A DNA stretch of 64,000 bases from Rhizobium ruizarguesonis (lineage in GTDB: Bacteria; Pseudomonadota; Alphaproteobacteria; Rhizobiales; Rhizobiaceae), in assembly GCF_012349115.1 (NCBI RefSeq), contig NZ_PQIG01000067.1, positions 1 through 64,000 of the forward strand, given 5' to 3'. The position numbers and the translations under genes were made by a program. The notes below the pieces were generated by a model, which had not been told where the DNA came from, ran no database searches, and was given only the letters and a program-made list of their open reading frames with translations. Numbering within the stretch: the stretch's first letter is position 1; every line of letters begins with the position of its first letter. Below, piece after piece: positions 32,275 to 40,935 of this stretch.

Positions 32275-33810
32275 ATGATCGGTGGCGATAAATACGTTGG
32301 CTCCGTGGGAAAAGCATCGCTCGCGATCATCGCGCTGATGTTTCTGTCACTGACCACCCTCTTGTCGCTCTGGCTCATATCCAGTTACGAGACAGCTGTT
32401 CGCCGGGGCGATGAGCGTGTCAGCGCCGCTTCCAAAATCGTTGCAGCAAACGCGAATTGGTTGAATTCCCTTGCTCGGGAGACCCTGCATCGAATTGATG
32501 ATGCTCTAGGGCCGAGTACATCTTTGCCCGGCCCGGACCGCGTGCGCGATCTCGACGCGGCCGTCTATGACCTTCCTCCTCAGGCGACTGCCTATATCAT
32601 CGGGGCCGATGGAGAAACGCTCTATTCAAATGACCGCAATATCCGGCCGATCAACGTTACAGACCGCGACTACTTCGTTCGGCTGAGAAACGGTGCGGAC
32701 GAATATACGTCCCCGCTGATCATCAGCCGCCTTTCCCAGCGGCAGATATTCGTCTTCAGCCGCAGGCTCGAACGAAATGGGGTGTTCGCCGGCGTCGCCG
32801 TGATTGCCTTCGACGCGAGCATCCTAAGGCCAATATGGGACGCAGTCGCGATCGGCGAGAACTCGATTGTCAGCCTCATAAGACGCGACGGGCAACTTAT
32901 CGCCCGATACCCGGAACCCGCCGGACCAGTCGATATGCGAAACCACAAGCTGTTTACCGACTACATGAGGAAGGCGACATCAGGCACATATCGCTCCGTG
33001 TCACCAGTCGACAATGAAGACCGCCTGGTCGGATACCGAATCCTCGAACGCACCCCTTTTGTGGCCATTGCTTCGGCAGATATCCATGTGATCATGCAGC
33101 CCTTTTGGGAGGATGCCAAAATCGCGGCTTTGCTGGTCGCTTTCGCCCTTGTCGGCGCATTGGCAGCTGCATTGTGGATTCAGAACCTCATCAAGGTGGA
33201 CACATTGCACACAAGGCAGCTTGCGGATGCGTTGCGATCGAATGAAACGCTCATGCGCGAGATACACCATCGCGTGAAGAACAACCTGCAGACGGTGATG
33301 GCCCTGCTGCGCTTGCAGGGTTTTGAACCGGAGGCCGTTCAAAAATTAAATGAGCGGATCTCTGCGATGTCCGCAGTTCACGAGCAGATGTACGGCTTCG
33401 ACCAGTTTAGCGGAATATCTGCTCGAGAATTCATTCCATCATTCGTCAGGACGCTCGTCGACGTCCATGGTCGCGCCGTTTCCGTTGACTTTGAAATCGA
33501 CGACATCGTGATCGCAGCCGACAAGGCAACGCCGTTTGCCCTCCTGCTCAACGAGTTGATTGCCAACAGCATGAAATACGCGTTCGACGGGCGGGCATCC
33601 GGAAACATTCGCGTCATGCTGCGCGTGACCGAAGGAGAGGGATCCCAACTTACCGTCGCTGACGACGGGATTGGATTCGATGGCCGATCGGACAGCGCCG
33701 GGATGGGGACGCGGCTGATTAAAGCCTTCGTCAATCAACTGCATGGCGAGGCGAGATACAATCGCCTGGAAGGGACCCAGTTTATGGCAACACTCAAGCT
33801 GACCGATTGA
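32275..33810 (+). CDS. HisKA_2-type sensor histidine kinase with periplasmic dCache-like sensor
   Basis: A 511-residue membrane kinase. Helix 1 (about 13-38), a periplasmic PAS/Cache-like region (about 40-275; AYIIGADGETLYSND, RDYFVRLR), and helix 2 (about 283-303) precede the cytoplasmic kinase. The phospho-acceptor is in REIHHRVKNNLQTVMALL (His near 331), typical of HisKA_2 kinases of the general-stress PhyR type in alphaproteobacteria. The ATPase domain has NELIANSMKYAF and VADDGIGFD. No response regulator lies nearby, so it is an orphan. The ribosome binding site is weak. Confidence 0.9.
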   Translation: MIGGDKYVGSVGKASLAIIALMFLSLTTLLSLWLISSYETAVRRGDERVSAASKIVAANANWLNSLARETLHRIDDALGPSTSLPGPDRVRDLDAAVYDLPPQATAYIIGADGETLYSNDRNIRPINVTDRDYFVRLRNGADEYTSPLIISRLSQRQIFVFSRRLERNGVFAGVAVIAFDASILRPIWDAVAIGENSIVSLIRRDGQLIARYPEPAGPVDMRNHKLFTDYMRKATSGTYRSVSPVDNEDRLVGYRILERTPFVAIASADIHVIMQPFWEDAKIAALLVAFALVGALAAALWIQNLIKVDTLHTRQLADALRSNETLMREIHHRVKNNLQTVMALLRLQGFEPEAVQKLNERISAMSAVHEQMYGFDQFSGISAREFIPSFVRTLVDVHGRAVSVDFEIDDIVIAADKATPFALLLNELIANSMKYAFDGRASGNIRVMLRVTEGEGSQLTVADDGIGFDGRSDSAGMGTRLIKAFVNQLHGEARYNRLEGTQFMATLKLTD

Positions 33811-33985
33811 GCGAGAGCTCATTCGAAGCCACCTTGCTGCCCAAAGCAAGCCTTCGGTTATCTCCGCTGCATCGGGGAACACTTTTCATCGAGTTGGGGC
33901 GACACATTTTCCAGGTGCCCAGCCGCTCGCGCGGGATTTTCCTCGCGTCGGCTTTGCTGAGTTCAGATGTCACTGGGAGCAGAAC

Positions 33986-34309
33986 ATGACGAAAGTTCCA
34001 ACCATAGCTCGTATCTGGCGTGGCCGCACGAAGCCGGAACTCGCTGATGAGTATGAAGCCTACAACAGCGCAGAGGGAATTCCTCCACTGTTAAAGACAG
34101 CACTCGACGTTCAACTGTTGCGCGAAGACCGTGAGGATGAGACCTGGTTCACGACAATTTCGTACTGGGCGGATATGGAATCGATGACCGCGTTTACGAA
34201 AGGCGATCCACGGCAGCTTCATCATCTGGAGCGCGACGCAGAACTACTTTGCGAACTTCCCGAGCGTATCCAGATCCACAAGATAGTGGTCCCGCCTAGA
34301 CTGCGCTGA
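33986..34309 (+). CDS. small ABM-like (antibiotic biosynthesis monooxygenase-fold) protein
   Basis: A 107-residue cytoplasmic protein that begins TIARIWRGRTKPELADEYEAYN and contains ETWFTTISYWADMESMTAFTKGD, the pattern of the dimeric alpha-beta barrel ABM superfamily. Such proteins are small monooxygenases, isomerases or domains of unknown role. No catalytic residue can be singled out. It stands alone between the kinase and the LacI gene. Function is uncertain. Confidence 0.75.
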   Translation: MTKVPTIARIWRGRTKPELADEYEAYNSAEGIPPLLKTALDVQLLREDREDETWFTTISYWADMESMTAFTKGDPRQLHHLERDAELLCELPERIQIHKIVVPPRLR

Positions 34310-34388
34310 AAATAGCCCGCCTCTTCGCATGTCTCTGCGAGCTCTCTGCTGGTGTTGGAAGATCATAGGCACGACGTCGGCACGACAT

Positions 34389-34432
34389 CCGAAACGTTTT
34401 GGCTTGACTCCCAAAACGTTTTGGAGAATCTT
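34389..34432 (+). promoter_or_regulatory. lacI promoter with two LacI-type operators
   Basis: CCGAAACGTTTTGG at 34389-34402 and the perfect 14-bp palindrome CCAAAACGTTTTGG at 34411-34424 have their centres 22 bp apart. Both have the central CG of LacI/GalR operators. TTGACT (34404-34409) lies between them and can be a -35 box, with AATCTT (34427-34432) 17 bp on as a weak -10, so the second operator fills the spacer. The gene downstream is a LacI-family repressor, so this looks like an autorepressed promoter for the whole operon. Confidence 0.75.
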
Positions 34433-34455
34433 TTTCTCACTTCGGGAGGAAGATC

Positions 34456-35466
34456 TTGGCTAATCTCAAACAACTCGCGCAATCGCTCGGACTGTCGATC
34501 ACCACGGTGTCGCGTGCGCTCGACGGTTATGCCGATGTGTCGGCCGCCACGCGCGAACGGGTTCGTGAGGCCGCCGACAAGGTCGGCTACCGGCCGAATG
34601 CTTCGGCCCGTCGCCTCCGCAGGCAGCGCGCCGAGCTCGTTGCCGTCACGCTGCCGAGCGATCCTGGCCATATCGGTCCTCCGCATTTCCTCGATATGCT
34701 GTCCGGCTGTGCCGAACATCTTGCCGCTGCCGGCCTCAATCTGGTGATTGCGCCGGTGCCGCGTGGCGAGAGCGAACTCGACATCTGCCGCCGCTTCGTC
34801 GATGGCCGTCGCGTCGACGCCATGCTTCTCGTCCGCACCAAACGGAAGGACGAGCGCGTCGAATTTCTGCAGTCGCGCGGCATTCCCTTCGTCACCAACG
34901 GCCGCACGGAAAGCCTGCTGCCCCATCCCTATATCGACGGCGACGGTTTTGCCGGCTTCCGGGCCGCGACGCTGCGCTTCCATGCTGCCGGCCACCGCCG
35001 TATCGGCCACATCGCCGGCCCGCAGGAATATTACTTCGCACATGACCGCTGCCGTGGCTGGCGGGCGGCGATGGAGGAATGCGGCCTTGCCACCGACCTC
35101 TGCGCCGAAGGCGCGCCGTTGGAACAGGGCGGTTATCTCGCCGCACTCGAACTTCTGCGCCAACCCTCGCGTCCGACCGCACTCGTCTGCGCCACCGACG
35201 AAATGGCGATCGGAGCGCTCCGGGCGCTGCGCGAGGTCGATGGCGGCAACCAGATCAGCATTGTCGGCCATGACGACCTGGCGATGGGCGCGTTCACAAG
35301 CCCGCCGCTGTCCACCATGCGCATGACCGGCGAAAACCTCGGCGCGAGCTTCGCCTCGCTGCTGCTGCGCGCCATTGCAGGCGAACCTGCCGAAGAACTC
35401 CAGGAGCTTCACGCGATCGAATTCGTCGATCGCGACAGCCATCGCCGTCCCGCCAAGGCGGCATAG
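34456..35466 (+). CDS. LacI-family transcriptional repressor
   Basis: A 336-residue repressor with an N-terminal LacI helix-turn-helix (NLKQLAQSLGLSITTVSRALDGYADVSAATRERV), hinge ARRLRRQRAELVAV and a periplasmic-binding-like sugar domain (to CATDEMAIGALRAL, SIVGHDDLAMGAF). The start is TTG with GGGAGGAAG upstream, which gives the canonical N-terminus; no ATG fits. It is first in an operon with a complete importer and a glycosidase, and its operators overlap its own promoter. Confidence 0.94.
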   Translation: MANLKQLAQSLGLSITTVSRALDGYADVSAATRERVREAADKVGYRPNASARRLRRQRAELVAVTLPSDPGHIGPPHFLDMLSGCAEHLAAAGLNLVIAPVPRGESELDICRRFVDGRRVDAMLLVRTKRKDERVEFLQSRGIPFVTNGRTESLLPHPYIDGDGFAGFRAATLRFHAAGHRRIGHIAGPQEYYFAHDRCRGWRAAMEECGLATDLCAEGAPLEQGGYLAALELLRQPSRPTALVCATDEMAIGALRALREVDGGNQISIVGHDDLAMGAFTSPPLSTMRMTGENLGASFASLLLRAIAGEPAEELQELHAIEFVDRDSHRRPAKAA

Positions 35467-35508
35467 ACAGCCGTGCATCTCAAACAAAGAACAATGAAGG
35501 AGGAGAAG

Positions 35509-36783
35509 ATGAAACATATCCTACCACTTGGAATTCTGGCTTCGACGGTGCTGGCCTTCGCCTCGCCGGTGCTGGCCCAGACGGTTTTCGTGTCCACCCA
35601 GCTTCGTCCGATCGAGGAGGCGACCGTCGTCCGTGAGGAGCTCCTGAAGGACGTCGGCTCGGTTGACTACGTGGTTGAGGAACCACCGCAGTTTGCGGTG
35701 CGCATGGAAGCCGAACGTCAGGCCGGCAAGCACACCGTCAGCCTCGTCGGCGCGCTGCATGGCGAGCTCTCGCCGCTTGCCGACAAGGACACACTGGAAC
35801 CGCTTGACGATCTCGCCAAGAAGCTGGCAGCGAGCGGCATGCCGCAGTCATTGCTCGACCTCGGCAAGCTCGGCAAGTCGACCCAGCAGTACATCCCGTG
35901 GATGCAGGCGACCTATGTGATGGCCGCCAAGAAGGAAGCGCTGCAATACCTGTCCGCCGGCGCCGACGTGAACGCGCTGAACTACGATCAGTTGATCGAG
36001 TGGGGCAAGAATATGCAGGAGGCCACAGGCCAGCCGCAGATCGGCTTTCCCGCCGGCCCGAAAGGCCTGATGGCGCGTTATTTCCAGGGCTATTTCTATC
36101 CCTCCTTCACCGGCGGCGTCGTGCGTACTTTCCAGAGTGCCGATGCGGCCGCCGGCTGGGAGAAGCTGAAGGCGCTATGGGCCCATGTCACGCCGAACTC
36201 GACCAGCTATGACTTCATGCAGGAGCCGTTGGCTGCCGGCGAAGTCATGGTCGCCTGGGACCATATCGCCCGCCTGAAGAATGCCATTTCCGCAGCACCT
36301 GACGATTATGTCGTCTTCCCGGCGCCTGCGGGTCCGAAGGGCCGCGGCTATATGCCGGTCGTTGCCGGTCTCGCCATTCCGAAGGGTGCACCCGACAAGG
36401 CCGGCGCCGAAAAGGTCATCGAGCACCTTTCGATGCCGGAGACGCAGCTCCTGACTGCCTCCAAGGTCGGCTTCTTCCCGACGCTGAACGTCAAGCTGCC
36501 GCCGGATCTCGATGACGGCGTCGCCCTGCTCGCCGGTGCCGTCACCGCCACCCAGGCTTCCAAGGACGCGGTCATCTCGCTGCTCCCGGTCGGCCTCGGC
36601 GACAAGGGCGGCGAGTTCAACAAGGTCTACATGGACAGTTTTCAGCGCATCGTGCTGCAGAACGAGCCCGTCGCAGACGTGCTGAAGGCCCAGGGCGCGA
36701 CGATGGCCAAGCTGATGACCGACACGAAAGCTGCCTGCTGGGCGCCGGATGCCAAGAGCGATGGCCCCTGCCCGGTCGAATAA
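35509..36783 (+). CDS. ABC transporter substrate-binding protein (family 1)
   Basis: A 424-residue periplasmic binding protein. The signal peptide MKHILPLGILASTVLAFASP ending AQ-TV starts at the chosen ATG, which has AAGGAGGAG upstream. The body contains the family-1 elements LNYDQLIEWGKNMQ, PAGPKGLMARYFQGYFYPSF and GYMPVVAGLAIPKGAP. Cysteines near the C-terminus (CWAPDAKSDGPCP) could form a disulfide. It lies 42 nt after lacI, and its ligand should be the glycoside that the GH63-like enzyme at the operon end cleaves. Confidence 0.92.
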   Translation: MKHILPLGILASTVLAFASPVLAQTVFVSTQLRPIEEATVVREELLKDVGSVDYVVEEPPQFAVRMEAERQAGKHTVSLVGALHGELSPLADKDTLEPLDDLAKKLAASGMPQSLLDLGKLGKSTQQYIPWMQATYVMAAKKEALQYLSAGADVNALNYDQLIEWGKNMQEATGQPQIGFPAGPKGLMARYFQGYFYPSFTGGVVRTFQSADAAAGWEKLKALWAHVTPNSTSYDFMQEPLAAGEVMVAWDHIARLKNAISAAPDDYVVFPAPAGPKGRGYMPVVAGLAIPKGAPDKAGAEKVIEHLSMPETQLLTASKVGFFPTLNVKLPPDLDDGVALLAGAVTATQASKDAVISLLPVGLGDKGGEFNKVYMDSFQRIVLQNEPVADVLKAQGATMAKLMTDTKAACWAPDAKSDGPCPVE

Positions 36784-36855
36784 ATCGGCCCATGAAGCGT
36801 CCGGACGAAATGCCCGGGCGCTCTTTCAACCCTCTGCTCGTCGAGGCGGGAGCCG

Positions 36856-37707
36856 ATGACCAATAGCCGACCCTGGATCCCCTATCTGCTGATCCTGCCA
36901 TCCGTCGCCTTCCTGGCGCTGCTGTTCGTCGTGCCGCTGGTGCAGACGATCTGGCTGGCCGTGTCGGATAATGGCGCGCCATCGCTTGCCAATGCCGAGC
37001 GCATGGTAACCGACATCAATTTCACCCGCTCGGTGAAGAACACCTTCCTGCTGACGATCGCGGTCGTGCCGGTGCAGATCGCCTTGGCGCTGGCCATGGG
37101 CACGATGGTCGCCAAGGTCGGCCGCGGGCGCGAGACGATCCTGTGGATCTGGACGATCCCGCTCGGCATTTCCGATCTCGCCGCCGGTCTCGTCTGGCTG
37201 TCGATCCTGCAGAATACCGGCTATCTGAATTCGCTGCTCTTTGGCCTCGGCATCATCGGCCGGCAGGCAAGCTGGCTCTCCTATCAGACGCCGGTCGCGC
37301 TCTTCCTCGCGATTGCGGTTGCCGAAATCTGGCGCGGCACGGCCATCGTCATGGTCATCATCGTCGCCGGCCTTAACCAGGTGCCGAAGGAGTTCAAGGA
37401 AGCCGCCGAAATCTTCGGCGCGGGTCCGTGGACGCGCTTCTGGCGCATCACGCTGCCGCTGATCCGTCCCGCCCTGCAATCGGCGCTGATCCTGCGCACC
37501 GTGCTCGCCTTCGAAGTCTTCGCGGTGGTCTATGCGCTCGGCGGGCGCAATTTCCCGGTCCTCGTCGGCGAGGCCTACAACTGGCAGAACCAGAACCAGA
37601 ATTACAGCGTCGCCGCCGCCTACGCGGTGTTGATCATGATCATCTCGCTTGCCGCCACGCTTATCTATCTCAAAGCCTTGAAGGTCGATCCGGAGCGCCT
37701 GCCATGA
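36856..37707 (+). CDS. ABC transporter permease, MalF class
   Basis: A 283-residue inner-membrane permease. It starts with helix YLLILPSVAFLALLFVVPLVQTIWLA and continues with the BPD_transp_1 domain and EAA loop FKEAAEIFGAGPWTRFWRITLPLI. GGGAG precedes the ATG. Its stop overlaps the next permease's start by 4 nt (ATGA). Confidence 0.93.
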   Translation: MTNSRPWIPYLLILPSVAFLALLFVVPLVQTIWLAVSDNGAPSLANAERMVTDINFTRSVKNTFLLTIAVVPVQIALALAMGTMVAKVGRGRETILWIWTIPLGISDLAAGLVWLSILQNTGYLNSLLFGLGIIGRQASWLSYQTPVALFLAIAVAEIWRGTAIVMVIIVAGLNQVPKEFKEAAEIFGAGPWTRFWRITLPLIRPALQSALILRTVLAFEVFAVVYALGGRNFPVLVGEAYNWQNQNQNYSVAAAYAVLIMIISLAATLIYLKALKVDPERLP

Positions 37708-38561
37708 CCACGGATACCATCAGCACGACCGCGGACACCCCCAACACCGCCGGCTTCGTCTCCTCGCGGCGCTGGCTTTTGTGGAGCGGCATCGCCGCGC
37801 TTTGCGCCTGGGTACTGGTGCCGATCTATCTGGTGGCGCTCGGTGCACTCGGCGGCCGCCAGGGCGTCTACATCTGGCCGAAGACCGGTCTTCCCACTGG
37901 CATATCGCTGGAACCCTTCATTCTCTTCCTGAAGACCGAAGGCGTCGTCCAGTCCTTCCTCAATTCGCTGGGCGCAGCCGGCATCACGGTGGCGCTTTCG
38001 ATCCTGCTCGGCGCGCCGGCCGGTTATGCGCTCGCCCGCTACGATTTCCGCGGCAAGGACAGCTACCGCCTTCTGGTGCTGCTGACCCGCGCTTTCCCGC
38101 TGGCAATCCTGGCATTGCCGCTGACCGTCTCCTTCATCCGGCTCGGCCTCTACGATACGATCCTCGGCGTCGGCCTGATCCATACGGTGCTGGCGCTGCC
38201 TTTTGCGGCACTCGTCACCCAGGGCATTTTCCTCGGCGTGCCGAAGGAGTTGGAGGAAGCCGCCTGGGTATTCGGCTGCACCCGCATCCAGGCCTTCTTC
38301 AAGGTAGTGGCACCCTTGGCGCTTCCCGGCATCGTCGCAACCGCGGTCTTTGCCTTCGTCATCTCGTGGAACGAGGTCTTTGCCGCCTCGGTGCTGACGG
38401 TGCGCAACCGCACGCTGACCGCCTACCTGCTGACCGTGCTTTCGGAAAGCCCGATGCATTACCGTTTTGCCGGGGGGCTGATGCTCATCCTTCCCTCGGT
38501 TGTCTTCATCTTCGCGGTCAGGCGCTACCTCTTCGCGATCTGGGGCATTTCCTCCAAGTAA
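37704..38561 (+). CDS. ABC transporter permease, MalG class
   Basis: A 285-residue inner-membrane permease. A short polar Thr-rich N-terminus is followed by helix WLLWSGIAALCAWVLVPIYLVALG, then five more helices with the EAA loop LEEAAWVFGCTRIQAFFKVVAPLALPG. The ATG at 37704 overlaps the MalF-class stop; a longer frame beginning at 37428 merely crosses the previous gene. It couples with the ATPase gene 13 nt downstream. Confidence 0.93.
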   Translation: MTTDTISTTADTPNTAGFVSSRRWLLWSGIAALCAWVLVPIYLVALGALGGRQGVYIWPKTGLPTGISLEPFILFLKTEGVVQSFLNSLGAAGITVALSILLGAPAGYALARYDFRGKDSYRLLVLLTRAFPLAILALPLTVSFIRLGLYDTILGVGLIHTVLALPFAALVTQGIFLGVPKELEEAAWVFGCTRIQAFFKVVAPLALPGIVATAVFAFVISWNEVFAASVLTVRNRTLTAYLLTVLSESPMHYRFAGGLMLILPSVVFIFAVRRYLFAIWGISSK

Positions 38562-38574
38562 CGGGACCAGAGAT

Positions 38575-39633
<1,059 letters not shown>

Positions 39634-39654
39634 AAATATACCGGAGCATCCGAA

Positions 39655-40923
39655 ATGAACACGCATACCGACCAGGCGAAGCGCATCCTCGCCGCCAACG
39701 ATCGCGGCGGCTATACCGTGCCGACCGACCGGCTCTATCCCTTCCAGTGGAACTGGGATTCCGCCTTCGTCGCCATGGGCTTCGCGCTCTACGATATCGA
39801 TCGCGCCTATCGCGAGCTGGAACGGCTGGTCGAAGGCCAATGGGCTGATGGAATGATCCCGCATATCGTCTTCCATGCGCCGAGCGAAACCTATTTCCCG
39901 GGGCCGAACGTCTGGCGCACAAACCATACGATCCCGACATCCGGCATAACCCAGCCGCCGGTCTTCGCGATCGCACTGCGCAAGCTGCACGAAGCTGCCG
40001 GCAAAGGCGCCGAAGAGCGCACCCTGCCCCTCTACGAGGCGGCGCTGAAATGGCATCGCTGGTGGTATTCCGCCCGTGATCCCGAAGGCACCGGGCTCGT
40101 CGCGCTTCTGCATCCGTGGGAAAGCGGCAGCGACAATTCTCCGGCCTGGGACATCGCGCTCGCCCGCGTGCCCACCACCACCGACACCCCCGTCGTGCGC
40201 AAGGATACCGGCCATGTCGATGCCGACATGCGTCCGCGCGACAAGGATTACCGCCGCTTCATTCATCTGGTCGATACCTATGCCGCCTGCGGCTGGGATC
40301 CGGCGAGACAATGGGAAAAGGCGTCCTTCAAGGTCGCCGAGATCCAGACAACCGCCATCCTGCTCAAGGCCGGCGAAGACCTCGAACACCTCGCCCGCCT
40401 CCTCGGCCGGACGGAGGACGCGATCGAGATCGCCGCCCTCAACGACCGCAGCCGCAAGGCGATGATGGCCCAATGGCGGCCGGACCTTGCCCGCTTTGTC
40501 TCGCGAGACCTGATCTCCGGCGAAGATGTCGAGGCTGCAACGCAAGCCGGCTTCATCCCCCTCCTCTCGCTGGACCTCGACAGGCAGGTTGCCGAAGCGC
40601 TGGTTTCGGAAATGAAGGTCTGGTCCAAGGATCTAAAGGTCGCCTTTCCGACGACGAAGCCTGGCATTGCGAGCTGGGAGCCGAAGCGTTACTGGCGCGG
40701 CCCCGCCTGGGCGATCATCAATTGGCTGCTGATCGACGGCCTCAAGCGCAATGGCTACGCGGATGTCGCCGAAGAGCTGCGGCAATCCACCATCGCAGCG
40801 ATCGAGACGGAAGGTTTTGCCGAATATTTCGACCCGGTCACCGGCCAGGGCTGCGGCGGCCTCGGCTTTTCCTGGACGGCTGCCGCCTATCTGTGGCTTG
40901 AGCGAGGAGCAGTCCCCGCCTGA
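39655..40923 (+). CDS. GH63-like glycosidase (glycosylglycerate hydrolase type)
   Basis: A 422-residue (alpha/alpha)6-barrel hydrolase without signal peptide, so cytoplasmic. It shows YPFQWNWDSAF near the N-terminus, HPWESGSDNSPAWD with the likely general-acid carboxylate (family pattern W-[DE]-S-G-x-D-N-S), KRYWRGPAWAIINWLL, and GFAEYFDPVTG before FSWTAAAYLWL, which holds the probable base Glu. Bacterial relatives hydrolyse mannosylglycerate or glucosylglycerate; the YgjK and trehalase clans are more distant. As last gene of an importer operon, it should cleave the imported alpha-glycoside. The specific sugar is inference. Confidence 0.85.
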   Translation: MNTHTDQAKRILAANDRGGYTVPTDRLYPFQWNWDSAFVAMGFALYDIDRAYRELERLVEGQWADGMIPHIVFHAPSETYFPGPNVWRTNHTIPTSGITQPPVFAIALRKLHEAAGKGAEERTLPLYEAALKWHRWWYSARDPEGTGLVALLHPWESGSDNSPAWDIALARVPTTTDTPVVRKDTGHVDADMRPRDKDYRRFIHLVDTYAACGWDPARQWEKASFKVAEIQTTAILLKAGEDLEHLARLLGRTEDAIEIAALNDRSRKAMMAQWRPDLARFVSRDLISGEDVEAATQAGFIPLLSLDLDRQVAEALVSEMKVWSKDLKVAFPTTKPGIASWEPKRYWRGPAWAIINWLLIDGLKRNGYADVAEELRQSTIAAIETEGFAEYFDPVTGQGCGGLGFSWTAAAYLWLERGAVPA

Positions 40924-40935
40924 GTGCGGAACCTT

